Source: Trifolium pratense (taxonomy: Eukaryota; Streptophyta; Magnoliopsida; Fabales; Fabaceae). From it: a stretch of 64,000 bases of DNA. The notes beneath the pieces are model-generated. The model did no database searches and had not been told where the DNA came from. It saw only the letters and a program-made list of their open reading frames with translations. This document shows, piece by piece, positions 33,933-45,857 of the stretch. Made by a program: the position numbers and the translations under genes. The stretch spans positions 35,142,409 to 35,206,408 of the forward strand of contig NC_060065.1 in assembly GCF_020283565.1 (NCBI RefSeq). The letters are read 5' to 3'. Each line of letters starts with the position of its first letter. Position 1 is the first letter of the stretch.

Positions 33933-35725
33933 ATGGTTGCATTTGAGTCAGGATACTTGATATTTCGGAAAATCGCAACCAATTGCTTGATCTACAAATT
34001 TGTGGACAAGCTGTTACCGGAACTTCCAATAACATATGGGAGACAGATTTCCCACGACTATTGGGAGTCGTTCCTCCATCTAACGGGCGATCAGGATATT
34101 CTGTTAGGCGCTAGAAGAATCTCTTAACGAAATGCCCACAAACCCCACCAACGAAATTCTCCTGATGCACCTAAGGGCATATATTCTTTATTTTTTGGGA
34201 AAATTTTTATTGGCCAACACAACTGCCGACCGTGTGCATACTATGTACCTCCCACTGTTGGAAGATCCACACACAATAAGAGGATATAGTTGGGGTTCAG
34301 CTTGTTTGGCAACGTTGTATAGGGGCATGTGCGATCTCGCAGATCAAAGCCAAACAACCAAAACCCTGTCCGGATGTGCCTTACTTTTGCAGGCATGGGC
34401 ACGTTGTCGAATAAGGGAATTTGATCACGAGAGACGTAGAAATCCACCGTTCAATAATAGGCCATTGGCTCTAAAGTAAGTATCTACTAATTTTTTTTTT
34501 TTTTAATCAATCTATTATTTATTAATAATAAATATGTATATTTACTATGATATTAATCGTATCGTGAAAATATTATTTTAGGTACATTGCTTCCGGAAAA
34601 AAGTACTCTGGCGGTCCGGACCACGATGTACAGGGCGCTACAAACGTGCTCGATCGTTTAACGGAAGACGGGGTAATATATATTCTCTTAATATTTCTTT
34701 GTTATTTTTAAACTAAATAAATGCATACACTAACAAATCTCTAATTTGTTTTTAAAAATATCAGTTTACTTGGACTCCTTATGACGTCAGTCAGTGCTTG
34801 TATCCAGAGGACGCTGCATGTTGGTCAGCAACCACATTTATCATTAACTTTGAGGTCGTAGAGTTTCATCAGACCGACAGAGTCCGTCTCTAATTTGGAT
34901 TTCAACATGCGGGATTTGATGGCGTTCCACAAGTCATGACTTGTTACCACAGAACAACAATGCGAGCAGCGGTTCATGATTGGGCCCAAATTTATGGTTG
35001 AAATCCAACATTGGAATAATCGTCATAATTATGTCCTTGTTGGAGATCAAGTGGATGGTGTACCTATGCACTCAACGGAGTTCTTGAATACTTATACAAG
35101 GTTCAACATGCTATATCTCTCTTCCGATCATTATTTATTTGATCCACGCCCACGTCCTGATGTGCAGCAGCATACATTTACCCAACATACCATTTTACCA
35201 GACGCACCCACATATAGCCAACAACATCAACATACCGATATCCCAGACCCACCATCTTATACCCCTCAACAACAACATACATCTCATTCACAACAACCAT
35301 TTACCCAACACCAACAACAATCATTTACCCAACAACAACCATTTACCGAACAATATCCAATGAGCCAATCCAATTTTTTTACCCCATTGCCACTCACCCG
35401 AAATTTTTTCGACGACCAACCATTTGAATCACCGGGAACTCAACGTTTCAATGAAAATGCTTACTACCCCGGTGATTCTATACAACCCCAACAAACCCAA
35501 CATATCCCCGTAGATTTATCCTGGGGTTCTGCTGTACCGGACGAGATGTTAAATTCAACGTGGGCTGCTGGTGAAGGTTCCTCGTGGTCTCAACGTCTTA
35601 GCAATATTAGCAATATGCTTGACGGAAGAAACAAATCCAAATGAGGAAGAGCAATTATATGGACGAGGACATCCGAGGAATGCACGTCCTCCACCTTGTG
35701 GCACCAGAGGCCAACGTAGACATTA
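33933..35725 (+). pseudogene. Plant mobile domain (PMD/MAIN-like) gene, broken
   Basis: The PMD family includes the MAIN/MAIL nuclear proteins and many copies carried by transposons. Recognised pieces: LPITYGRQISHDYWESFLHL (from about 34015); LRAYILYFLGKFLL ... IRGYSWGSACLATLY ... GCALLLQAWARCRI (34132-34476), the PMD core; an exon at 34582-34672; then FTWTPYDVSQCLYPEDAACW from 34765. The next part has a TAA where the family has Gln/Arg (VRL*FGF, about 34890) and a frame change near 34980. A Gln/Thr/Pro-rich tail (34976-35640) follows and a last frame change before GRGHPRNARPPPCG, a typical PMD C-terminus, at about 35660-35725. The N-terminal start is not found. It ends about 460 bp before the MraY duplication breakpoint. 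Confidence 0.75.
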
Positions 35726-36632
35726 GGAATTTCAGTGTGTTTATTGTAATAAATTATTTATATCATTGTCTTGTAATAAATTTTTTTCCATCAAATAAAA
35801 AAAATCAATTTATTTATTCATCAAATATTTGTTCATCAAATAAATATAATTTATTTTTTTCATCAAATAAAAAAAATAAAAATCAAAAAAAATCAAAAAA
35901 TTTCAAACAAACACTCTTTTCTTTCTCTCCCTCCCATGCATTCAAACTTTCTTTCTCTCCCTCCCATGCCATGCCTTCCACGCGCCTGCACCATGACAGC
36001 AAAAGACAAAAAAAATTATTCCCAGTCAATGGCGCCATTCTGAATGTCGCTATCCATGTGGCAATGGAGACATTTGAAATGTCGCTACCCAGGTGCCCTG
36101 CTGCAACGCCAGTTTTTGTCCCCTGAGAGGTGTATTACGGGAAATAAAATTGAGAGGGGGATAGGGGTAAATTTTGGGAAAAAAATCTTACATCCTCCCC
36201 TTATTCCTTCTCTTCTGTCCCTCTTCTATACACATGTTAGAGCCATATAAGAGTACACAAGATGTCTCACTTATGGGCATCATAATCTGTATTGTACAAT
36301 TAGCAGGAATTGTACATTAAAAAATGTTCTAACATGACTACAACTTTTCAGTTTCCCATATGATTTTACAGACATTATTCAAGGTGTCATGTCCAATGGA
36401 CTGCTGAAGATTACTTAAGGTTGCTGATAAGAAAGATTGAAACTAGTCTAGCATGTTTAACTGACAGCAAGACAGAAAATCTTTATCAATTATTTTTAAT
36501 CATTGTATGACTCAGGCACAGAAGTGGGCAAAAAGTCATATTTGCAACTGCCAATAAAGTGCTTTTTGTGAGAACAGATATGTGAGTTACCATCAGAAAA
36601 ATGTTGATCAGATTAGTAACAAGAAGGTATAC

Positions 36633-39145
36633 ATGCCATAGGGTGAAGATACACTGGTGATGTCCAACCAAAACGAAAAGCACGTTCCAACAGCTACCTG
36701 TGGTATCAAAATGCAGATTTACTAAATAGAAATGGATGTAATGTAAGCAATGTTCATTTTTATTATTAAAAAAATAAATATATTATGGAATTTGTCCTTC
36801 AAATCCAGTCCTTAATCAATTTCTTTTCAATTTGAATGCTCACGCCAGGAATTTTATTTCTTTATAGAACCAGGTGAAAGGCGGTTGGGCAGCGAGGATT
36901 TCCATGAGGCCGATTTGGATTACAAACTTGGCCTGATGAGGGACATTGCAAAAACTGATTTGTAGAGGGCTAAAGGGTGATCAATATTATCCGTGAGGGA
37001 CCAATATTGAATTTTTTGGGGGGCTCAAAAGAACAACAGTTCAATTAGCTAGTACATCAAAACTCCAAAAATAATGCTTTAAATTTATAAAAGAAAATAG
37101 AGTAATCAATAATCACCTCCAAGAATACTTCTGCCAATTCCGGTAAACCTCTCCAATGATTCTTGGTGAGGTTTAATATGTCACTAAGTAAACCGACTGC
37201 TGCAAATGCAATTGTTACACCAGATGCCCCAGCCACTTCTATAGATGAGGACGCGGTAATAACATGAGCAACAATTATACCAATAGGTACAAAAAATAAA
37301 CCACCCAATGTGTGTGTCTTCCTTTTATGTTGATGTCTAAGAGGCCCTTGTTGCTTGATAACATGGATAGATTTAAAATGACCAAAAATTGGGACACAAA
37401 CATAGCCAACAAAAGAAACCAAAATGGCTGATATGAGAAATGGTCGAGTCAAGTAAAAAGGTGATAACGGCAGTCTAACAATTTTCCATACACACCAATC
37501 TACATATAAAAGCAGTACTGTCAAGCCGATTACAAGCCCCATAGTCATGAAAAGGCCAACTTTGATCCTGAAAAGAATTAAAATGTGAACTGGGTTAACG
37601 TAGCGTCACAGAAAATATAAATACAATCGATAATAACTCATGTTATAGCTGACAGAAAAGGCAATCACGCGCTAACCGTGAAGAAGCATTTCTGGCTCTA
37701 ACAAAAAACATGAAATCTCAAGTCATTTAGGACACCACCTACACATTTGATGTCTATTAATCTCCAAATTTTCGTCTTTGTTGTGTTTTTTTGTAAATTA
37801 CAGGGACAGTACTATACTTAAATATAATACATGTAGAAGAACTCCCATTATTTTTCTAATAAATTCCTTAGAGGCAGAAACATAGTAAAATAACAGCAAA
37901 TTTCTAGAAAACCATATAGTGCAATAGAATACTAGCTTTTCACTTTTCAACATATGAGATACTCCTTTGAGAAATAAGGGTATAAAAACAAAACCATTTG
38001 CACAAGTTCTACAACATACTTGCCTGTGTTTCTTCTGTCCCCTCCCAATGGTTACAAGCCGATGCGCAGCCACCGTTAAAGCATCCTTATTTGATGCAGA
38101 AGAAGAAGGCAAATCAACATCATTCACTGGGGTAAGAAAGACATCGCCATCAAAGTCTTCACCGTCACTGGATGAGAGCACATATGAAGTACTCTCTTCA
38201 GGACTCCAATCATCAAGTATCGGAAAGTCAAATGAATCCTGTAACACATAAACACAACAGATGTCAATGTCATGACACTTGTCAGCAATAGTATAGATAA
38301 ATCACAACTCATGACAAGCAATGAATCGCTGGAGCCTTCAAGGGATTCATCGAGTTAAATCCCAGATATAAACCCAGAAAATGTATGGAAGTGGAAATAC
38401 ATAGAATTGCAGACTGTCACAGCAGTTCTGAAAATTAGTCAAATAACCAAAAGCACTTGTTGGCTAAATGCCTTCAAACTAAATTCTCAATATAATTAAG
38501 AGGCTGACCTCTCTCGATAAATATGTCAGCATTGATTGATCATCCAATTAGTTTGTTAGATGCATTTAAATCTAAAACTAACTGCAGTAAATATCTTTCA
38601 AAACTCAGTATTAGAGATCAAACTATGGTTTCAGAACACCTCCGGTTAATTTTCTCGAGAATTTTAACACTAAAACTTGTAAATACAAACCAGGTCATAT
38701 GTGGATAATCAATCTTGTCAGTGGTTTGATGTTCATAAACAACTTAAAAATGTTAATAAATAAAAATACTTGATCATTCCTTCAGAGATCTAATTATCAA
38801 AGTTTTCTCCTAATGATCCATGAAATGGGACTATAAGAGCAAGTAAGAATGTTGATAGTATAAAGTTTACCTTGTCGAAGGCTTGGGTAGAGGCATTACG
38901 TCGAACACAAGAGCTGTAATGTTGAATTACGAGTGGATGTAACTGCAGAAAATTGAAGAATAAGAGAATTAAAGAACGAAATGAATCAAATAAACATTGC
39001 GATCATGATCACGATTGATTACCTTGATAGCAGTGCAATGGAGGTAGGAGGTGGAAGAAGATGGAGGAGGAGGAGAGAGGCGATGAATAGGAGAGAGACG
39101 GAAATGGAGATTTAGGTGGTTGCGAATACAAGAATGAGAATTCAT
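36633..39145 (-). pseudogene. Truncated second copy of the MraY-like gene (exons 1-5 only)
   Basis: Exons 39023-39145, 38871-38942, 38024-38238, 37117-37567 and 36633-36697 match exons 1-5 of the gene at 13245-18477, all open and in phase. The copied block stops 3' of exon 5, so the three C-terminal exons, with LDGLAGG, MGNTGS and the end of the protein, are missing. It shares the LLSD change, so that change predates the duplication. It has its own differences, such as KRKTHTLGG for KRRTPTLGG and a shorter leader. Intron 3 keeps the GC donor. TATA box and ATG are present, so it may still be transcribed into a truncated message. Confidence 0.9.
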
Positions 39146-39263
39146 TGATTCGTTGAACGTAAGTGAGAGAAAGTAGATCTGAGGAGAGAATGAAGAAACG
39201 GTGATGATGAAATAGAATGGAATGGGGCGAGTATATTCCATTTTGGAGAAAGAGGTTTTTCAT

Positions 39264-39272
39264 TTTTATATA
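39264..39272 (-). promoter_or_regulatory. TATA box of the truncated MraY copy
   Basis: TATATAAAA on the minus strand, about 120 bp upstream of the ATG at 39145, matching 18606-18614 in the other copy. Confidence 0.45.
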
Positions 39273-39360
39273 GGGAGGGAAAGTGTCGAATATGGTAGTT
39301 AATTAATTGCGACTTTGATATCATCGCGTACCCGAAACCGTTTGCTTTTGTTTTTGTAGG

Positions 39361-39580
39361 TTTCAATCAATATCAAACATGTAGGTTTCATCCCCTCCAA
39401 CAGATTTCTCATTATGAAATATTGCTCATTATGAAACATGTAGGTTTTATCCCCTCCAACAGATTTCTCATTATGAAATATTGCTACAAAGGTTCCTCAT
39501 TTCAATCAATATCAAACATGTAGGTTTCATCCCCTCCAACAGATTTCTCATTATGAAATATTGCTACAAAGGTTCCTCGT
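39361..39580. repeat. Short tandem repeats at the right duplication breakpoint
   Basis: Three copies of a unit from CATGTAGGTTT(C/T)ATCCCCTCC to TTATGAAATATTGCT start near 39379, 39437 and 39517. A 66-bp stretch (39361-39426) is repeated exactly at about 39501-39566. It begins where homology to copy A ends. Confidence 0.85.
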
Positions 39581-39854
39581 ATGGTGAGGATTACCACAAG
39601 AAAAAAAGTTCAAAATTCCCCAGACTAATAATCTTACAATGTAGTTCCAAATTCCCCAGACTAATAAACTTACAATGTTTTAGGCTCCACCAACACTACC
39701 TGTCACCAGATTGAGCCACAAAATTTAACTGTCTAAAAAACCCTTTGAGCATTGACTCAAGCAAACACACATAGGGACACAAGTTAAAACTTGTACATCA
39801 CTTAAACAATTGAAAATACAGTCAAATATAGTACATTGTCTGGCCTCAATCGTG

Positions 39855-42800
39855 CTAATTCGATGCAGGGACAGGAGGTCGGCCTCGTCCAATTGCAAAA
39901 CCTCGTGTTCCATCAGGCATTTTTGGTCCAGGAGGCGGTTTTGAGGGTTCGGTAGCATGAAAAGATGATGGACCTCCATGGCCTGGAACAATGCAACGAG
40001 TTATTAAAAAGAAAAGGAATTCAAAATAATTATATTATCATGTGGAGCTCCCAAATATTATATCGATTAGAAGATACCCATTCCATTTGTAGCACGATAT
40101 TTGTGCTTTCTTGATCTTCCTTGCTTAGTGTTCCTCTGCCCACCTTTATCCTTTGACAAATGCTCCCTATCCTGTAATGACAAGCACCAGGGACAAATGT
40201 AAGCTGAATAATACTGAAACTGTTTTAGACTGTTTGTGATAGATTTTTTCCAAAGCATAATTGAAAAACACGAATTCCAGTGCACTTGTTCCCAAAGTAA
40301 CACATTTGTTGCTTCCACCATTAATTGATTATGCAGGCTTTAGAATCTCAAATAAACAGATAAACAGGTTTATACTGGTTTTGCCTAAAATCACAATCTC
40401 GGAAGAAAAAAATAGTTCAACAAAAGATGCAGGATTTTGAAACTAAGGCAGACAATGGGTAATGATATAAGCCACAATACACATCAAGATTATGGATTCT
40501 GTAGTGCAGACCCCCAAGTGATAGTTGTAGCACCTATCAATTATTATGATGTCATAACATCATGATAACTGGAACACTTGGTCACAAGAAACTGTAATTT
40601 CTCACATGAAAATCTAAAATATGATTTTATACTGAAAGGGCAAGGGAACCAAAAATATTTGAGCTTCAAATTACTAGCTAGGATGCTGCCAGAGTGAAAA
40701 TCAAATGAAACACACCTTTTCCTCGGGCGTTCCTTCATGATGCTCATGTGAGCCATGATTCTCCTCATCTCCAGTTTTCTCAGATGCATGGCTAGAGCTC
40801 TTCTCAGTTACATGGCTAGAGCTATTCTTCTCAGATACATGGCTAGAGCTATTCTTCTCAGATACATGGCTAGAGCTATTCTTCTCAGATACATGGCCAG
40901 AGCTATTCTTCTCAGATACATGGCCAGAGCTATTCTTCTCAGATACATGGCTAGAGCTATTCTTCTCAGATGCATGGCTAGAGCTATTCTTCTCAGAATT
41001 AGACCCCTTCCAAGCTTGTTTGTTGTGTACATACTTCCCCTAAAGCATAAAAACACTATCAACACTAATTACTGTCGATTTGTCAAATGAGAATAGATAA
41101 CGGCAACTAACCATCCGACTGAGAAGTTTAACCCGCATGCCATTTCTCCAGTCTTGTTCATTATTTAACATTGCCACCTAAATCAGAATTAGCACCACAA
41201 AGACTAAGCAAACCTTCCAGATATAAAGGCCTAATGATAATATGAAAACATATAATTTTAAACTGAAACTCACAGCAGTTTCAGCAGCCTCAGTAGTCTC
41301 ATATTCGACAAGAGCATGCAACTAAAAAGAGGTAAAATAGAAAGGTGTGAAAACAACATTAGATAAGAAGATAAAGGCATCAACGACAAAGAAGAATATA
41401 GCAGGCAAGAGCATTTTAAACGAGGACCAGAAAAGCTAAACAAATAACACAAGAATAATATCTTTTTAATAGTTTAATGTGAGGCATCTCATGAGAAATT
41501 TAAACATTCCACAGTACTGATCCGTACTGCTCATGTTTCAGTAGCTTTGATGTCACCAACAGAAAAGTAAGATGCAAAATCACTGTGTAACAAAATTGAG
41601 GTGGAAGGTGATGACATGATTGAGACCAAAATACAGCTCAAGCTGCAGCATAAATGTGAAGTAAAAACTAGCTACGTTATAACAGAATTATTTACAAAGT
41701 GGCCATTTACTTAGTTTAAAGGTTGGAACTAGAATTTGATAAACTTTTAACTCGCACTATAAAATTGAATCAATGCCACAAGAAGTTATACTTATACTCA
41801 CCCCATGTTCATGGGTAATGAGGGGAAGACACTTTTATTTTATTTATTTATTTTTAAAGATGGTAGACTTCAGAGATCCATTAAATATAGTGTAATATAC
41901 ATCATCTCAGAATGCAACTTTTGACTTAGCACCCTTACTTTAGTTACAATAGAGACCAGCTAAACATATATAACCATATCCATATCAAGTAAAGAAAGTA
42001 AAGTGAAAAATAAGTTTAAAAAATTCATATTGGGATTCATTGATGTAGGTCCGAATCTTCAAAATGGAACTTCTAGTAAAAGTAACAATGCAATGAAAAA
42101 TTAAGAACACTCCATATTACGGTTAGCTATTAAGTATTAACATCAGCTAGTTCTGTACCTTACTACCAAAAAACTTGTCGACCTTGATATGTTTAGCAGA
42201 TGCTGCAGTAGAATTCGGGTCATTTATGGTTATCTTTTTTATACTGCATATTACAATATAACATCACATAATTAGAAATTTGGAAGAACAAATATAACAT
42301 CGTTCATGAGACTGGGAAAAGATGACAAGTTAAGGAAGACATCTTACTTTCCAGCTTTTTGGAATATTTGCCGAATGTTCTCTCTTGAATGGTCCTCCGG
42401 CAAATTCTCTACCAAAACAGTATATAACTAGAGACCAAGAATAAGACTCGGGATAACACATGAGATATTAAAACATGAACAATGTTCCTTTAAGTAAAAA
42501 TACCTTATGATCTTTAACTTCATTGAAACGAAGTGGATTGAGCCGCTTAACCCTTTTCCCATCACCACTAACAACCTGCAGTCCCCAAGAGATGAACTTT
42601 TCTTTAGGACTAGAAGTAGAGGATTGCAATGCAATACATGTTAACAAAACAAGGGAGGAAGAATCATACAAGCAGTGAGGATTCCTTCAGTGCAGCAGCA
42701 ATAAGTAAATGGTCTCGAGTGAGCTTCTTCATTTTTCTAAAAGAAGCAATCACTGGTATAGGAACTGCATAAACAATTTTAACAGGAATTACATGATAGG

Positions 42801-44441
42801 ATAAACAAAATAACAAATACATAAATAAAGCTATGGACGAAAAACAACAACTTTACAAATAAAAAGCAGCAATGACAGCATAGATGTTTCATTATAGTCA
42901 AAAAGCAAACAAGAAACTTCATGTGCATATGATGCTTGCAGAAATAGGTGTGTGTGCAATCGTGCATTACTTAGACATCGTTTTTAATTTTTTTTAAATT
43001 AATTAAATAACAATTATCATTCTGCCAAAATTTCATCCAGGTTTTCATATCATGAAGTAACTGTTAAATATTATTCTAGAAAAAGAACTACACAGTTAAT
43101 ATTACTTTATAATAATATGGATACTATCGTTGTTTATAATACATGGGGTTAGTCTATATACTGAAAGTGTGCTTTCTACCATCGACGCACCTTTCAATTC
43201 AAACCACTAATCACCTTTCCTATCATGAACTTTAACAGATCCCCTTTTAAAAAATTGCAAATTGAAAATGGAAATAAGCCCACTTGCATTGATAGATATG
43301 CTCTCTTTCCCTATCATCTTTCAAAAAGTGGAAATATAATCATCCATTATCCCCCAGAAGTATAACTGAATAACTCATACATCGAATAATAATAACTGCA
43401 CATATGTAATTTGTCACTAGGAATGAATATGAAAACAATAACCCTGCAACCAATTCAACTTTGTTATCCGTACTTCACAACAGTGGGTTTTTCACAACTT
43501 TAATCCATATAAGCAAAATTCAAAAGTCCAGGAATCTAGAAAAGAAGAATATCTAACATTTACCTTCAATTAGGATTTCCTATACAAAATATAACATGAC
43601 CCAAATTATCCCATATTTCATACTAACATATTCTGCTGAGTAACAAACAAATTTTTTTTAGAAACTTGGATAAAAACTCCCAAATCATCAACTCTATGAC
43701 AGTAACTCAATAACAGCACGATAAACTCAGGCAATACACTTACAAATCTAACTAGAATAATACTCCTATATTATAAAACTTATCACTTACCAAACCCTTC
43801 CTTGTTCCTTTTGACGAGACTCAGCATATACTTATCATTGGGCAAATTTTCATCACTGAAATAATACTCCACCTGCAAAGTCAACACAAAAAATTCACTA
43901 ACTTATCTGAACAAATCACTCAATAACTTAGACCTAAGTTAATTAACTAAGAGAAGCATACACAATATCCAATCATAAACCCTAGAAATTAGAAAACACA
44001 AAATTACAGTTTGAAAAAGCTCAAATCATTCAAAAAAATCATTTTCTCTGAAATTTCTCAACTTGTTAAGTCAATTCAACTTGACAAAACAGTATCACCA
44101 AACGCCAATTACAGTTTTACCTGCTTAATTATCTTGAGCTTGAGATCATCCAAAGAGACAACGGTAACGGTTTCAGCAACATGATCTTGTTCCTGACCTT
44201 CATCAGGATGCTCATGCTCGTTTTCATGATCAAAATCGTGATCAAGGTCAGGTTCATGATCGAGATCATGCTCTTCATCGGAAATCAGAGCGTGAATTTC
44301 AGACTCAGCAACAACATCGTGAAGGTCATCAATAACTGGATCGGAGACATTAATAAGCGGAGGAGGCGAGGCGGTGGGATCGCCGGCGGTTGGAGCGGTG
44401 GTGGTGGCTGAAGGTAGAACCTGTTCGCCGACGGTTTCCAT
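39855..44441 (-). CDS. LARP6: La-related protein 6 (LARP6) type RNA-binding protein
   Basis: LARP6 proteins bind RNA through a La motif plus RRM and act in mRNA translation or localisation. Eleven exons: 44121-44441, 43791-43872, 42670-42764, 42504-42575, 42348-42427, 42159-42243, 41274-41321, 41112-41177, 40716-41039, 40078-40171, 39855-39982. Phases close and give 464 residues. Seen: acidic His/Asp/Glu-rich N-terminus (1-95); La motif (about 97-180; KQVEYYFSDENLPNDKYML, TRDHLLIAAAL); RRM-like region (about 191-283; YTVLVENLPEDHSRENIRQI); a Ser-rich 9-residue repeat (about 297-370); a basic stretch (RSRKHKYRATNG); and a SUZ-C motif (GPKMPDGTRGFAIGRGRPP) at the end. The ATG at 44441 is the first in frame after a CT-rich leader. 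Intact. Which LARP6 subgroup it belongs to is not decided. Confidence 0.95.
40785..40997 (-). repeat. In-frame 27-bp minisatellite in LARP6 exon 9
   Basis: Seven 27-bp units encode SEKNSSSHV or a one-residue variant (A for V, G for S), followed by a 24-bp variant TEKSSSHA: 213 nt, 71 codons. Units differ at very few bases, so the array is young or homogenised. It also creates a long shadow ORF on the plus strand. Confidence 0.96.
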
Positions 44442-44786
44442 TGAGGAGAGAAGATGATGTTACGCTCTCTCTCTCTAGAAATTTTTCACCACACGCCCTT
44501 TCTTTTTTGCTCTTTCTCTCTCCGCAGTTTTTCGATTTCGCAGATTGCGTCCTTTTATAGTGAAACATGTTTAGCTTCGGTCACGCTCCTAAAATCAACG
44601 GATTTTTCCTTTCTTTTTTTTTTTCAAAATTTATTTATTAATTTTTTACCTTTTTTGTATATCAGATGAATCAAAGGTCAATTGGTAAAAAAACTCATGT
44701 TTTAATTTTATGGGTCATATAAACATGTTTTAAGGGGCCACATGTTAAAAAAATTAGAAGGAGTTTTAATCTACCGGTCTATTTGA

Positions 44787-44789
<3 letters not shown>

Positions 44790-44859
<70 letters not shown>
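44790..44859. repeat. (TA)n microsatellite
   Basis: About 70 bp of uninterrupted AT dinucleotides, in LARP6 5' flank. The stretch from here to 45605 is AT-rich with no recognised gene; a CCCGTGTGATGCACGGG palindrome lies near 45138. Confidence 0.97.
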
Positions 44860-44862
<3 letters not shown>

Positions 44863-45604
44863 TGTGTTATTTAACTTATTTTAATCAAACCTTTTAAATT
44901 GTTTGACTTGAGAATTTTCAAAAAGAAATAAATTAAAACACAAATTTTCTAAATTTTTAAATGCCAATACATTAATGCTCTTTTGGCATTAAATTAAAAA
45001 GCAAAATCATATTATAATATACATTCACAAATTATGAATACATTTTATTTTATTTCAACTGAATATGTATATTTGCTTAAAAATAAATTATATATTTTCC
45101 ATTTTATCTCACATTAAAATCTTACTAGACACTTACCCGTGTGATGCACGGGTCTTATGCGTTATTTTATACTATAACGTCAAAAAATTATTTGTATAAG
45201 TAGTAAATTTAAAATTGAAAACAATAGGAGCAAAGATATTAATTTGAAACTTATTGGAGTCTTCATTATCCCTTATCAAAAAATTACTGCATTATCAAAT
45301 TTGATATTTATATTAATTTAAAATTTATTGAAGCAAAGATAAACCAACTTAACTCATACTCAAATAACGAATATGATAAAAATCATACAGGGCATAACAA
45401 CCATTAGTAAATTTTATTTTATCTATTTTTTTTTACCGGCATTAAAAAAGTAGTCCTGACAATCGACCAACTCCTAATATTTACAAAGATTGGACAAAAG
45501 ATTATTAACAAAAACATTAACTATTTTGAAAGAAAAAAAAAACAATAAAATACACAAAATAATAAAATGAACACAAAAAATTAAAATGAATAATAACCCA
45601 AAAC

Positions 45605-45605
<1 letters not shown>

Positions 45606-45663
<58 letters not shown>
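45606..45663. repeat. (AAT)n microsatellite
   Basis: About 19 uninterrupted AAT units, followed by a 50-bp direct repeat containing TTTTCATTGGTTTGTGGATT (about 45720 and 45766). Confidence 0.97.
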
Positions 45664-45664
<1 letters not shown>

Positions 45665-45823
45665 TTCAATTAGTACCCCACATTAAAATGATGTAAGTTG
45701 ATGATGTGGCTAAATGAAAGGTTTTCATTGGTTTGTGGATTAGGGTTTAGATATGCAATAAATGAAAGATTTTCATTGGTTTGTGGATTAGGGTTTAGAT
45801 AGGCAATTCCATAATTATCTAGG

Positions 45824-45854
<31 letters not shown>

Positions 45855-45857
<3 letters not shown>

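Larger units (their letters stand above)
36189..39357. repeat. Direct segmental duplication, copy B
   Basis: Copy of 15418-18705 with scattered substitutions and small indels (for example a shorter intron near 38490 and a shorter promoter near 39200). The left junction is immediately after GGGAAAAAAATCTT of the PMD flank; the right junction, after CCGAAACCGTTTGCT, runs into a short tandem repeat. Confidence 0.93.

Noticed and set aside
40785..40997. Possible CRISPR-like array
   Set aside because: Units are contiguous without spacers, in frame, and inside a eukaryotic exon.
40755..41090. Plus-strand ORF made of MARAILLRY repeats
   Set aside because: Shadow of the 27-bp minisatellite in LARP6 exon 9 on the opposite strand.
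45130..45160. CCCGTGTGATGCACGGG palindrome resembling an element terminus
   Set aside because: No second end or target duplication found nearby.
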